NCBI GenBank assembly: GCA_963793645.1
Contig: CAWCAW010000009.1
Span: 1 to 64,000 of the forward strand
Origin: CAWCAW01 sp963793645
GTDB lineage: Bacteria > Actinomycetota > Acidimicrobiia > Acidimicrobiales > UBA8190
Length of the DNA stretch: 64,000 nucleotides
Reading direction: 5' to 3'
The notes below the pieces were generated by a model, which saw nothing but the letters and a program-made list of their open reading frames with translations, searched no databases and had not been told where the DNA came from. Both the position numbers and the translations under genes were made by a program. Positions 17,019 to 26,027 of the stretch are shown piece after piece. How positions within the stretch are numbered: the first letter of the stretch is position 1; each line of letters begins with the position of its first letter.

Positions 17019-18790
17019 CGAGTGTCTCCGTTGCCGCTGTAGCGGGGCAAGCCGGTCAGCACGGCGCGCAACTCGTCGTTGCCGGTACGTCTCGCCCAGT
17101 TGTAGAAGGGCTCGTCGGGCCGACGCTCGTCGCGATAACGGCGAACCGTGCGCAAAAGCGCCTCGGGGACGTCGTCGACGGGTCGGGCGCTCTCCACCCA
17201 GTCGATGAACCCGGCATCGGCCCCGAGGGACCCGCCCATGCCGATGTCCACGGCCTCGACGATTCGCTCGCCGACGTGCGCTGTCTCGCCGCGCAGCCCT
17301 ATGTCGGCGATCTGCGGTTGGGCGCATGACGCCGAGCACCCCGAAAAGTGCAACCGGATGATCCCGGCGTCAGGACGCGACACCGCCTTCGACTTCACGC
17401 CGTCGGGAACCGTGGCTGGGAGATCGGGCTCGAGCTGGCTGTCGAGCCACTTGGCCCACTTCACGGCTCGTTCCTTGGTCTCCACTACCGCGAACCGGCA
17501 GAACTCGCTGCCCGTGCACGCCACCACACCGCGCTGGAAAGGCCCGGGGAACGGCGTGTACTTCTGGAGCAGCTCTTCGGCCACCAGGTCGTCGACTCGG
17601 TCCTCGGGTACCCCGGTGAGCACGAAGTTCTGGTCAGTGCCCAACCGGATGGTGCCGTCCCCGTAGGTGCGGGCCAAGCGGGCCGCCTCCACGAGCTCGA
17701 TGCCCGACATCCGGCCGACCGGCACCGAGCATCCGACGTAGAACAGGCCCGGCTGGCGCTGGGCGTGCACCCCGACATGATCGCCTCGGTAGCGCCGGGT
17801 GAGGTCCTCGCCGGCAGGCAGCAGCGCGAAGCGGGCGCGGGCGGCCAGCTCGGCCCGGAACCCCTCGGCACCGAGCTCTTGGACCAGGTAGCGCATGCGC
17901 GCCAGACCGCGGCTCTCGCGGTTGCCGAGCTCGCCGAAGAGCTGGGCGATCGCCCTGGTCAGCTCGACGGCTTGGTCGGGGAGCACAAAGACGTCGATGT
18001 CCGAGGCCATGCGCTCGCCGTCAGAGAGCCCGCCGCCGGCCAGGACGTTGAAACCCAGAACCCCATCGGGCGAACGAGCCGGCCACAGCCCGATGTCGTT
18101 GATCTCGGCCTGGGCGCAGTCCTCGAGACACCCTGTCACGCTGATCTTGAACTTGCGGGGCAGATTGGCGTACTCGCGGTTGCCCGTGAAGAAATCGGAG
18201 ATGGCCAGGGCGACGGGCAACGCGTCGAACGCCTCGTCCGCGTCGACACCCGACACCGGGCAGCACAACACGTTGCGCGCCGAGTCACCGCAGGCCTGAA
18301 TAGTGGTGATCCCCACGTCGGCGAAGCGCTGCCAGATCCTCGGCACATCGGCGATGCGGAGCCAGTGGATCTGGATGTCCTGGCGGGTGGTGATATCCGC
18401 GTAGCGGTTGCCGAACACCGGGCTGTCCACGGGGCCTTCGCCAAAGGCGTCGGCCACCACGCCGATCTCCTGGGCCTGATCGGAGGTGAGGATGCCGCCG
18501 GGGACCTTGACCCGCAACATGAAGGCGTCGCCTCCCTGGCGTTGCGGGTAGAGGCCCACCCACTTGAGCCGTTCCACCTCACCGGCCACTTTGGCGATGG
18601 CGCCGACGCCCTCTTTCGCATAGCGCTCGATGACGGCGTCGGCCACGTCGAGGGGATGGCGATCGAGCTTCCAGTGCTCGACCTGGTTCAGCTCGCCGAT
18701 GGTCCGATACGGGTTGACGAAACGCATGGCGCGTTCGTTGCCGCGCATCTCCACGCCGTAGGGGTTGTCCTGGTTGCGGTGGCGTGCCAT
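17015..18790 (-). CDS. nirA: NirA/SirA-type siroheme sulfite (or nitrite) reductase
   Basis: 591 residues from ATG 18790, one base after the cysH stop codon. Two sulfite/nitrite-reductase repeats are visible. The siroheme-4Fe4S ligands lie in the C-terminal half: CTGSEFCRF (C-x5-C) near residue 456 and GCSASCAQPQIADIG (C-x3-C) near 498. The N-terminal half carries the degenerate counterpart TGCLEDCAQAEINDIG. This family reduces sulfite to sulfide, or nitrite to ammonia, with six electrons. The position right after cysH and opposite cysDN favours sulfite. Its stop overlaps the FrhB-like gene, an unusual partner. A Met8-type gene for siroheme lies at 21914. Confidence 0.9.
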   Translation of the reverse strand: MARHRNQDNPYGVEMRGNERAMRFVNPYRTIGELNQVEHWKLDRHPLDVADAVIERYAKEGVGAIAKVAGEVERLKWVGLYPQRQGGDAFMLRVKVPGGILTSDQAQEIGVVADAFGEGPVDSPVFGNRYADITTRQDIQIHWLRIADVPRIWQRFADVGITTIQACGDSARNVLCCPVSGVDADEAFDALPVALAISDFFTGNREYANLPRKFKISVTGCLEDCAQAEINDIGLWPARSPDGVLGFNVLAGGGLSDGERMASDIDVFVLPDQAVELTRAIAQLFGELGNRESRGLARMRYLVQELGAEGFRAELAARARFALLPAGEDLTRRYRGDHVGVHAQRQPGLFYVGCSVPVGRMSGIELVEAARLARTYGDGTIRLGTDQNFVLTGVPEDRVDDLVAEELLQKYTPFPGPFQRGVVACTGSEFCRFAVVETKERAVKWAKWLDSQLEPDLPATVPDGVKSKAVSRPDAGIIRLHFSGCSASCAQPQIADIGLRGETAHVGERIVEAVDIGMGGSLGADAGFIDWVESARPVDDVPEALLRTVRRYRDERRPDEPFYNWARRTGNDELRAVLTGLPRYSGNGDTR

Positions 18791-18791
18791 G

Positions 18792-19463
18792 TCAGTGCAG
18801 GCCGCACTCGGTTTTGTCCGAGTCACCCCACCGACCGGCCCGGGGGTCCTCGCCGGGCGCCACCGGCCTCGTGGTGGGGGCACATCCGATGGACAGATAT
18901 CCCTGGGCGATGAGCGAGTGCACGGGGAGGTCGTGGTCGGCGATGTAAAAGGCGATGTCGTCGTCGCTCCAGGTGGCCAAGGGGTTCACCTTCACGAGCC
19001 CCCGCGGCGCGTCCCACGACACGATGGGGGCGGCGGCGCGGGTGGGGGCGTCACTGCGCTTGAGACCGGTGAGCCAGGCACGCCGTCCGACGAGTGCTTT
19101 GTCCAAGGGCGCCACCTTACGCAGCTCGCAGCAGCGATCCGTCCCGCACGGCCAGGCGTCGGCTTCGGGCCCGGGCGTGACGACTTTCAAGTTGAGGTCG
19201 TAGTGACTGCGCACGTCCTCGACGAACTGGAGCGTCTCGGGAAAATGGAACCCGGTGTCGAGGAACAGCACCTCAATGGCCGGATCGGCCCGCACGGCCA
19301 CATCCACGATCACGCAGTCCTGAAACGAGCAGGCCAGGCTGACGGCCCCCTCGAAGCGTTCCACGGCCCAGGCAATGACCTTGCCGGCGGGTGCCGTCTC
19401 GAACTCGGCGGAACGAGCCGCCAGCTCTGCTTCGTCGACCTGGGTGTCTGCCTCTGTAGCCAC
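18792..19463 (-). CDS. cysH: adenylyl-sulfate (APS) reductase CysH
   Basis: 223 residues. GTG 19463 is chosen because AGGAG lies 7 bases upstream; the longer reading upstream is Arg-rich and not protein-like. Motifs are the ATP-pyrophosphatase-like SLACSFQDCV, LDTGFHFPET, the Cys pair in TDRCCELRK, LTGLKRSD, and the catalytic C-terminal KTECGLH. It reduces APS from CysDN to sulfite. Odd point: the second half of the cluster motif is Cys-Ala-Pro-Thr (codons at 18884-18873) instead of the usual CxxC, so the fourth 4Fe-4S ligand is missing. First gene of the operon cysH-nirA-FrhB-like-hypothetical. Confidence 0.9.
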   Translation of the reverse strand: MATEADTQVDEAELAARSAEFETAPAGKVIAWAVERFEGAVSLACSFQDCVIVDVAVRADPAIEVLFLDTGFHFPETLQFVEDVRSHYDLNLKVVTPGPEADAWPCGTDRCCELRKVAPLDKALVGRRAWLTGLKRSDAPTRAAAPIVSWDAPRGLVKVNPLATWSDDDIAFYIADHDLPVHSLIAQGYLSIGCAPTTRPVAPGEDPRAGRWGDSDKTECGLH

Positions 19464-19660
19464 GGAAAGGCTCCTCTTTCTCCTGGCCCGTGCGCACCGT
19501 ACGGCCCGGGCCCGGCGTCGCCCGAGGTTCGGGATCGGGGCTGTGGAACCCCAACCGACTTGTCTCGTCTGCCGCCCGCTACTATATATGACTAACCAGA
19601 TCAAGATTTGAGGCTTTGGGGCCAGGGCCCCGAGGTCCAGACGGACGGAGCCAGCCCGCC
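19464..19660. promoter_or_regulatory. divergent promoter region of the two sulfate-reduction operons
   Basis: 197 bases between the cysH and cysD starts. The most AT-rich stretch of this neighbourhood is at 19580-19613 (ACTATATATGACTAACC and following) and is a good place for the -10 elements. The ribosome binding site of cysH lies in it, 7 bases before GTG 19463. A regulator site is likely because both operons act in one pathway, but none could be defined. Confidence 0.5.
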
Positions 19661-20611
19661 ATGACCGCGACCATCGATGCCATCGACGCCGGTTCGCCGC
19701 TTGCGCTCGCTTCGAGGCAGCCCGACCACCTCGACCTCCTCGAGGCCCACGCCGTGTTCGTCATGCGGGAGGTGGCGGCCGAAGCCGAGCGCCCCGTGCT
19801 GCTCTTCAGCGGGGGCAAGGACTCCGCCGTGTTGCTGCGCCTGGCCGAAAAGGCCTTTCGCCCCGGCCGCTTCCCCTTCCCGGTCATGCACGTGGACACC
19901 GGCCACAACTTTGCCGAGGTGATCGAGTTTCGTGACCGACGCATGGCCGAGCTCGGCGAGGGCCTGCTGGTGGCTTCGGTCCAGGACTCCATCGACAACG
20001 GGCGGGTGGCGGACCCCGGTCCCGAAGGTTCACGCAACCGGCTCCAGAGCGTCACCCTCCTTGACGCCATCGCCACCCACCGTTTCGACGCCTGCATCGG
20101 CGGGGCACGGCGCGACGAGGACAAGGCCCGGGCCAAAGAACGCATCTTGTCCTTCCGCGATGCCTTCGGGCAGTGGGACCCACGCAACCAACGCCCCGAG
20201 CTATGGCACCTCTACCAAGGTCAGGTCCGCGCCGGCGAGCATCTGCGTGCCTTTCCGCTGTCGGACTGGACCGAGCTCGACGTGTGGCAGTACATCCGCC
20301 GCGAGGGCATCGAGCTGCCGTCGATCTACTACACCCATCGCCGCCCGGTGGTGCAGCGCGACGGCATGCTCCTGGCCCTGTCGCAGTGGGTGAGCCCCCG
20401 CTCCGGCGAGGTCCCCGAGGAGGCCACCGTCCGTTTCCGCACCGTGGGCGATGCCACCTGCACCGGAGCGGTGCGCTCCGAGGCGCGCACCATCGACGAG
20501 GTGATCGCCGAGATCATCACGTCGCACGTCAGCGAGCGCGGCGCCACGCGCGCCGATGACAAGTTCTCGGAGACCTCCATGGAGGACCGCAAGCGCGAGG
20601 GCTATTTCTGA
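19661..20611 (+). CDS. cysD: sulfate adenylyltransferase subunit 2 CysD
   Basis: 316 residues, the ATP-pyrophosphatase subunit that makes APS from sulfate and ATP with CysN. The PP-motif SGGKDSA is near residue 50, followed by HVDTGHNFAEVIEFRD, the GGARRDEDKARAKER loop near 150, and the family C-terminus TSMEDRKREGYF. ATG 19661 is preferred; CGGAG lies about 10 bases upstream. The stop is one base from the cysN start. The length is close to the usual 300-310. Confidence 0.94.
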   Translation: MTATIDAIDAGSPLALASRQPDHLDLLEAHAVFVMREVAAEAERPVLLFSGGKDSAVLLRLAEKAFRPGRFPFPVMHVDTGHNFAEVIEFRDRRMAELGEGLLVASVQDSIDNGRVADPGPEGSRNRLQSVTLLDAIATHRFDACIGGARRDEDKARAKERILSFRDAFGQWDPRNQRPELWHLYQGQVRAGEHLRAFPLSDWTELDVWQYIRREGIELPSIYYTHRRPVVQRDGMLLALSQWVSPRSGEVPEEATVRFRTVGDATCTGAVRSEARTIDEVIAEIITSHVSERGATRADDKFSETSMEDRKREGYF

Positions 20612-20612
20612 G

Positions 20613-21917
20613 ATGAGCGCGGCGACTGGGCCCGGCACGCCGTCGGCGCCGGGCTCGGATCTGCTGCGCTTCGCAGCCATCGGCTCGGTCGATGACGGCA
20701 AATCGACGCTGATCGGCAGGCTCTTACACGACACCAAGCAGCTCTTCGACGACCAGCTCGACGCCTTGTCGAGCGCCAGCCGCCGCCGGGGCGTCGAGGG
20801 CGTCGACCTGTCCTTTGTGACTGATGGTTTGCGGGCCGAACGAGAACAAGGCATCACCATCGACGTGGCATACCGCTACGCGTCGACCCCGAATCGCAAG
20901 TTCGTCATCGCCGATTGCCCCGGCCACGTCCAGTACACCCGCAACATGGCCACCGGGGCCTCCACCGCCGATCTGGCCGTGGTGGTTGTCGACGCCACCG
21001 CTGGGCTGCGCGAGCAGACGCGCCGCCACTGCTGCATCGCCGCCTTGCTGGGGGTGCGCCATCTGGTGGTGGCGGCCAACAAGATGGACCTCACCGATTG
21101 GGACCAGGACGCGTACCAGACCGTCGTGGCCGACATGGGTGCGCTGGCGGCGCGCCTGGGCGTGGAGACGGTGACGTGCGTGCCGGCGTCGGCCCTCCAT
21201 GGCGACAACGTGGTCGAGGCCTCGACAAGATCGCCTTGGTACGAGGGACCCACCATCTTGGAAGCCCTCGAAGGAGCCCCCGCCGGCGCGTGGGCACACG
21301 AAGGTGGGGCCGGCGCTCGCCTGCCGGTGCAGTGGGTCGTTCGTCATCCCGGCGGCGGGCGCAGTTACGCGGGGATGGTGAGCGGCGGCGCGCTGCACCG
21401 CGGTGACGAGGTGGTCGTATTGCCGGGCGGACAGCGCAGCCGCATCGCCTCGGTCGAAACCTTCGACGGGCCGCTCGACGAAGCCACCGCCCGCATGTCG
21501 GTGACCGTTGCGCTCGAGGACGATCTCGACGTGGCGCGCGGCGACATGTTGGCCCCGGTGTCGGACGCGCCCGAGGTGCGCCGTGAGTTCGAGGCCACGC
21601 TGTGCTGGTTCACAGCCCGCCCTGTGCAAAGCGGTCAGCGCTACCGCATCAAGCACACCACCCGGGTCACGCCCGCCCAGATCGTGTCGATCGATGCTCG
21701 TCTGGACATCGCCACCTTGGAGCTCGAGCCCTCCGACGCGTTGGGCGACAACGACATCGGCATCGCGCACCTGAGCGTGGCCACTCCCCTGGCCGCCGAT
21801 GCCTACCGCGTCAACCGGGTGACGGGGAGCTTCGTGGTGATCGACGAAGCCACCAACGCCACCGTGGCCGCCGGCATGGTGGGTGCGCCGGTGCTGGTAT
21901 CCGCCGCGTCTCGATGA
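20613..21917 (+). CDS. cysN: sulfate adenylyltransferase GTPase subunit CysN
   Basis: 434 residues, elongation-factor-like GTPase that drives APS formation by CysD. G1 is GSVDDGKST near 31, G3 DCPGHVQYTRNM near 108 and G4 NKMD near 163. Domains II and III follow (from about 245). It ends without the APS-kinase (CysC) extension found fused in many actinobacteria; this is a full-length CysN, not a truncation, and fits direct reduction of APS by CysH. The stop overlaps the next start (ATGA at 21914). Confidence 0.94.
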   Translation: MSAATGPGTPSAPGSDLLRFAAIGSVDDGKSTLIGRLLHDTKQLFDDQLDALSSASRRRGVEGVDLSFVTDGLRAEREQGITIDVAYRYASTPNRKFVIADCPGHVQYTRNMATGASTADLAVVVVDATAGLREQTRRHCCIAALLGVRHLVVAANKMDLTDWDQDAYQTVVADMGALAARLGVETVTCVPASALHGDNVVEASTRSPWYEGPTILEALEGAPAGAWAHEGGAGARLPVQWVVRHPGGGRSYAGMVSGGALHRGDEVVVLPGGQRSRIASVETFDGPLDEATARMSVTVALEDDLDVARGDMLAPVSDAPEVRREFEATLCWFTARPVQSGQRYRIKHTTRVTPAQIVSIDARLDIATLELEPSDALGDNDIGIAHLSVATPLAADAYRVNRVTGSFVVIDEATNATVAAGMVGAPVLVSAASR

Positions 21918-22603
21918 GCACCGGCGACGGCGTCCCCCACTTTGCCGTCAGCCTGCTGGTAACCGGTCGGCCGTGCCTGGTCGTTGGCGGTGGCCCGGTA
22001 GCCGGTCGAAAGATCGCCTCGCTTCTCGCCTGCGGTGCGGCGGTGACGGTGGTGGCCCCTGAGGTTCACGAGGCCATGGCGGTGCTGAGCCACAGCGGTG
22101 CCATCGCCGCCATCGACCAGTCACCGCTCGACGTGCAGATCCGCCCCTATGAGCGCGGCGAGGCCGCTGCCTACCGCCTCGTCATCACGGCCACGGGCGA
22201 CCCGGCTGTCGACGGGGCCGTGCACGACGACGCCGAGGCAGCCGGTGTCTGGGTCAACAGCGCGGACGACATCGACAACTGCACATTCATCCTCCCGGCC
22301 GTGCGCCGCGACGGGCCCGTATCGGTCGCTGTGTCGACGGGGGGGACGAGCCCGGCGCTGTCCTCGTGGCTCGCCCAGCAGGTGAGCACCACGGTGTTGG
22401 TCGGCGCCGGCGATCTCGCCGTGCTGCTCGGTGAGGCGCGGGCGCGGCTCGTGTCGCACGGCATCTCGACCGATGCCGTTGCGTGGCAAACGTTGCTCGA
22501 CGGTCCGCTGCCGAGCCTCGTCGCCGACGGACGGCTCGAAGACGCGCGTGCGCTGGTGACGGCTGTGGTCGACGACGTCATCGGTCCACCCTCGGACCTC
22601 TGA
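21914..22603 (+). CDS. precorrin-2 dehydrogenase / sirohydrochlorin ferrochelatase (Met8/CysG-N type)
   Basis: 229 residues. The Rossmann motif VVGGGPVAGRK is near residue 25, an AxGD signature (ITATGDPAVD) near 93, and the NSADDIDNCTFILPAV stretch near 112 matches the bifunctional Met8 fold; a helical C-terminal domain follows. The enzyme oxidises precorrin-2 and inserts iron to give siroheme. It is coupled to cysN and supplies the cofactor of the NirA/SirA reductase encoded on the other strand. Whether chelatase activity is kept cannot be told from the sequence. Confidence 0.85.
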   Translation: MSTGDGVPHFAVSLLVTGRPCLVVGGGPVAGRKIASLLACGAAVTVVAPEVHEAMAVLSHSGAIAAIDQSPLDVQIRPYERGEAAAYRLVITATGDPAVDGAVHDDAEAAGVWVNSADDIDNCTFILPAVRRDGPVSVAVSTGGTSPALSSWLAQQVSTTVLVGAGDLAVLLGEARARLVSHGISTDAVAWQTLLDGPLPSLVADGRLEDARALVTAVVDDVIGPPSDL

Positions 22604-22726
22604 GACGCTGCACCGTCGTCCCACCAATCACACCTGTAACGCACGACACCCGCCAGGCGGCGTCCTTGGGCACTTGGCGTCCATGTGGGTCATACTCTGA
22701 GCGTGGAAATCGGGGGGGAGCCCGTC

Positions 22727-23244
22727 ATGACGTCGACAATGCGCCGAGGACCCAGCAAGCCCACCGAGACACAACTGTCCGTCGTCCCTAATGACGACCA
22801 AGTAATCGAGTCCATCCTCATGGCCAGTCGCGCCATGGTGGGCGTGGCTACGCGATCACTCGACGGATGTGACGACGTGACCTTGCCGCAGTACCGAACC
22901 TTGGTGGTCCTCACCTACGCCGGTGCGCATCGCCTCGCCGATCTGGCCGAGTCCTTGTCGGTGAGCCCGTCCACGGCCACCCGCATGTGTGACCGCCTAG
23001 TGCGCAAAGGTCTGATCACGCGCACCGCGACGCCGTTGACCGCCGCGAGGTGAATCTGGCTGTCACCCATTCCGGGCGCAAGGTGGTGAGCGACGTGATC
23101 GCTCGGCGCCGGGTGGACGTCGGCAATCTGCTCACCGCTATTGACGTGGGGGCAAGGCGCTACCTGGTCGACGCGCTCACTTCGCTGTCCGCGGCGGCCG
23201 GCGAGGCACCCGAGTTGGACTGGACGCCGGGCTGGCGCGACTGA
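22727..23244 (+). CDS. MarR-family transcriptional regulator, frameshifted
   Basis: About 170 residues. ATG 22727 has GGGGGAG 7 bases upstream. The winged helix is clear: LPQYRTLVVLTYAGAHRLADLAESL, the recognition helix SPSTATRMCDRLVRKGLI, and after a one-base shift near 23030 the wing DRREVNLAVTHSGRKVV and the dimerisation helix. In the present frame the protein would stop at 23051-23053, losing the wing. The change looks like a one-base deletion. It is convergent with the ALDH operon; the target is unknown. Confidence 0.75.
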
Positions 23245-23246
23245 CG

Positions 23247-23296
23247 TAGTGCCGGCCGGCGGGCGCGACGGGCTTAGGCCCGGTGCGCCGGCACTA
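23247..23296. terminator. stem-loop between convergent genes
   Basis: TAGTGCCGGC at 23247-23256 pairs perfectly with GCCGGCACTA at 23287-23296; an inner GGGC/GCCC pair adds a second stem. It lies between the convergent marR and ALDH genes and overlaps the ALDH stop codon. No U-run follows, so its role as terminator is likely but not certain. Confidence 0.55.
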
Positions 23297-24658
23297 GGCC
23301 ACGAACACGCTCTTGACGTCGCAGAACTCGCGGATTCCATGGGTTGAGAGCTCGCGGCCGAAGCCCGAATGCTTGGTCCCTCCGAAAGGCAGCGGCGCCA
23401 TGGAGGCCACCATGGCGTTGACGAAGACCATGCCGCAGTCGAGGCCCTCGACAAAACGCACCCGCTCATCGTCATCGTTGGTCCACACGCTCGCCCCCAA
23501 CCCGAAGCTCGTGTCGTCGGCGATGCGCAACGCGTCCTGAGCATCATCGGCTCGATACACCATGGCGATGGGCCCGAACACCTCTTGGTGGTGCACCGCC
23601 ATGTCCGGCGTGATGCCGGTCAGCACGGTGGGGGCGAAGAAGTACCCGGGCCCGTCGAGGGCCCGGCCGCCGCAGCGCACGGTGGCACCTTTGGCCACGG
23701 CGTCTGCGACGAAGGCGACCATGTCGTCGCGCCCGGCGGCCAAGGCGAGTGGTCCTACCTCGGTGCCGGGTTCCATGGGATCGCCGACGCGTAGCTGGGC
23801 CATGGCACCCACGAAGGCTTCCTCGAAGTCGGCGTAGACATCGCCATGCACGATGAAACGCTTGGCGGCGATACAGCTCTGACCGTTGTTCATGACGCGC
23901 GCCTCGACCCCCACTGCGGCGGCACGCGCCACATCAGCAGACGGCAGCACGATGAACGGGTCGCTGCCGCCCAGCTCGAGCACACACTTCTTGATGACGC
24001 GTCCGGCCGTCTCGGCCACCGACTGCCCGGCCGCTTCTGAACCCGTCAACGTCACGGCTCGGACGCGGGGGTCCTCGATGATGCCGGCCACCCGGCCCGA
24101 CTCGACCAGCAGCGACTGGAACACGCCGGCGGGGAAGCCGGCCCGCCGGAAGAGGTCCTCGATGGCGAGAGCGGTCTGGGGAACGTTGGAGGCGTGCTTG
24201 AGGAGACCGACGTTGCCGGCCATGAGCGCAGGGACGGCGAAGCGCATGACCTGCCACAGCGGGAAGTTCCACGGCATGACAGCCAGGACCGGTCCCATGG
24301 GCCGGTACAGGGCCCGGCTGTCGGCGGCGGGGGTGTCGACCGGCTCGTCGGCCAGCATGGCCTCGGCGCGCTCGGCGTAATAGCGCAACGCGGCGGCGCA
24401 CTTGGCCACCTCGCCTTTGGCCGAAGCGAAGGTCTTGCCCATCTCGGTGGTGAGGAGATGAGCGAGATCGGGAATCTCACCTTCGAGCAGTTCGGCGGCC
24501 GACACCGCCCACCGGGAACGCTCGGTGAAGGTGGTGTGCCGGTATTCGGCAAAGGCCGCCTGGGCGGCGGCCAGCTTGGTCTCGAGCTCGGAGTCAGTAA
24601 GAGGGCTGAACTCCTTGACGACGGACTCGGTGGCCGGGTTGACGGTGGCGATGGACAT
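23294..24658 (-). CDS. NAD(P)-dependent aldehyde dehydrogenase, succinate-semialdehyde-type
   Basis: 454 residues from ATG 24658. Catalytic elements: MPWNFPLWQ near 134, the Glu in LELGGSDPF near 230, the nucleophilic Cys in NNGQSCIAAKRF near 262, and EVFGPIAMVY near 355. The overall form is that of the short GabD-like enzymes that oxidise succinate semialdehyde to succinate, but related enzymes take other aldehydes. It lies 7 bases after the acyl-CoA ligase and ends the operon MFS-ligase-ALDH. The frame is open upstream, but that part is shadow of the ligase gene. Confidence 0.88.
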   Translation of the reverse strand: MSIATVNPATESVVKEFSPLTDSELETKLAAAQAAFAEYRHTTFTERSRWAVSAAELLEGEIPDLAHLLTTEMGKTFASAKGEVAKCAAALRYYAERAEAMLADEPVDTPAADSRALYRPMGPVLAVMPWNFPLWQVMRFAVPALMAGNVGLLKHASNVPQTALAIEDLFRRAGFPAGVFQSLLVESGRVAGIIEDPRVRAVTLTGSEAAGQSVAETAGRVIKKCVLELGGSDPFIVLPSADVARAAAVGVEARVMNNGQSCIAAKRFIVHGDVYADFEEAFVGAMAQLRVGDPMEPGTEVGPLALAAGRDDMVAFVADAVAKGATVRCGGRALDGPGYFFAPTVLTGITPDMAVHHQEVFGPIAMVYRADDAQDALRIADDTSFGLGASVWTNDDDERVRFVEGLDCGMVFVNAMVASMAPLPFGGTKHSGFGRELSTHGIREFCDVKSVFVA

Positions 24659-24665
24659 GCTCAGA

Positions 24666-26027
24666 TCATTCCCCACCGGGGCCGGGAGCGGGGCCGGAGT
24701 CGAGCCCGAGAGCGCCGGGGATCTCTCGGCGGCGCAGCTTGCCGGTGTCGGTACGAGGCAAGGTGTCGAGCCCGTAGTACTCCTTGGGACGTTTGTACGG
24801 CGCCAGACGAGCCGCCGCATGCGCCTGCAGGGTCGCTTCGTCGACATCGCCCACCACCGCCGCGCACACGCGCTGGCCCCAGTGCTCGTCGTCCCGGGCG
24901 AAGACACCCACCTCGACAACACCAGGGAGCTCGGCCAGGGCCGCTTCGACCTCAGCGGGGTACACGTTCACCCCTCCCGTGATGATGAGATCGTCGCGCC
25001 GGGCGTCGAGGTAGAGATAGCCGTCGTCGTCGATGTGCCCGAGGTCACCGACCGTAAAGGCGTCGTGGCGCCAGGCCCGCTCCGTGGCCTCGGGGTCACC
25101 CCAGTACGAGAAGCGGGCGAACGACGGGCACCGGCACCACACCATGTGGTCAATGACCTCGAGGTGGCGACGAGGCCGCGCCCGGCCCACTGTGCCGGGG
25201 TGCTCAAGCCACTCCTCGGGTGAGCACACCGTGAACTGGCCTTCCGTCGAGCCGTAGAACTCCCACAGCACGCCGCTACCCACCAACGCCAAGGCGGCCT
25301 GCTTGAGCACCGGGGGGCACGGCGATCCGGCGTGCACGAGCAGGCGCAGACCGGCCAGTTGCGAGGCATCGACGCCATGGGCGAGCACGCGTTGCAAAGC
25401 GGTGGGCGCCATGAAGGTCGTGGTGGGCGCGTAGCGGGTGAGTGCATCGACGGCGATGGGGGCGTCGAAGCGCGTCAGCACCACCAGCCGTCCGCCGCGC
25501 AGCAACGTGCCGGCCGCGAAGCGAATGGACACCGAGTGATGCATGGGCGAGCACACCAGATGGGTGTCGCCCGCATCGAAAGACCACACATCGGCTTCGT
25601 CTTCGAACAGGGCCTGCGCGGCGGCGTCGTCGAGCACACCGCTCCACACACCTTTTGGGTGACCGGTGGTGCCCGAGGTGTAGTGCATGGGACGGGCCAG
25701 CGGGTAGGCGGCCAGCTCGGCCGGCGGGCCCTGTCCGAGGGCGTCGAGGGCGGCGGCGTCGTCGATGACCAACGAGACGTCGGCATCCTCGACGAGCAGA
25801 CGGCGCTCGGGCGCCAACAACGACGGGTTGAGGATGACCGGCACGATGCCGGTGCGCAACGCCCCGAGAATGCCCGTGAGCAGAGCCACCGAGGAGGGCA
25901 AACAGAACACCACCCGGTCACCGGCCTTGATCCCCCGCCCCGCCAGGGCACCGGCGGCGCGGCGTTGAGCGACCTCGGCGGTGGCGGCGTCGACCACCTC
26001 CACCGCACCCGGCGACGTCGGGCTCAC
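24666..26027 (-). CDS. AMP-dependent synthetase/acyl-CoA ligase
   Basis: 453 residues from GTG 26027, whose GTGA overlaps the MFS stop. ATP-binding loop HYTSGTTGHPKGV is near 120, GSTEGQ near 240, GDLGHIDDDGYLYLDARRDD near 330 and the catalytic Lys in TGKLRRREI near 435. It activates a carboxylic acid as adenylate and usually transfers it to CoA. The N-terminal domain is somewhat short, starting just before helix VDAATAEVAQRR. The substrate is not evident. It sits between a transporter and an aldehyde dehydrogenase, which suggests uptake or export followed by oxidation and activation of a small acid. Confidence 0.85.
   Translation of the reverse strand: MSPTSPGAVEVVDAATAEVAQRRAAGALAGRGIKAGDRVVFCLPSSVALLTGILGALRTGIVPVILNPSLLAPERRLLVEDADVSLVIDDAAALDALGQGPPAELAAYPLARPMHYTSGTTGHPKGVWSGVLDDAAAQALFEDEADVWSFDAGDTHLVCSPMHHSVSIRFAAGTLLRGGRLVVLTRFDAPIAVDALTRYAPTTTFMAPTALQRVLAHGVDASQLAGLRLLVHAGSPCPPVLKQAALALVGSGVLWEFYGSTEGQFTVCSPEEWLEHPGTVGRARPRRHLEVIDHMVWCRCPSFARFSYWGDPEATERAWRHDAFTVGDLGHIDDDGYLYLDARRDDLIITGGVNVYPAEVEAALAELPGVVEVGVFARDDEHWGQRVCAAVVGDVDEATLQAHAAARLAPYKRPKEYYGLDTLPRTDTGKLRRREIPGALGLDSGPAPGPGGE

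Noticed and set aside
20613..21917. CysN thought to be truncated because no APS-kinase domain is fused
   Set aside because: The GTPase and both barrel domains are complete, and CysH takes APS directly, so the kinase is not needed.
22727..23244. Programmed frameshift in the MarR gene
   Set aside because: No slippery heptamer or downstream structure is apparent; similar shifts elsewhere in the window suggest sequence errors.
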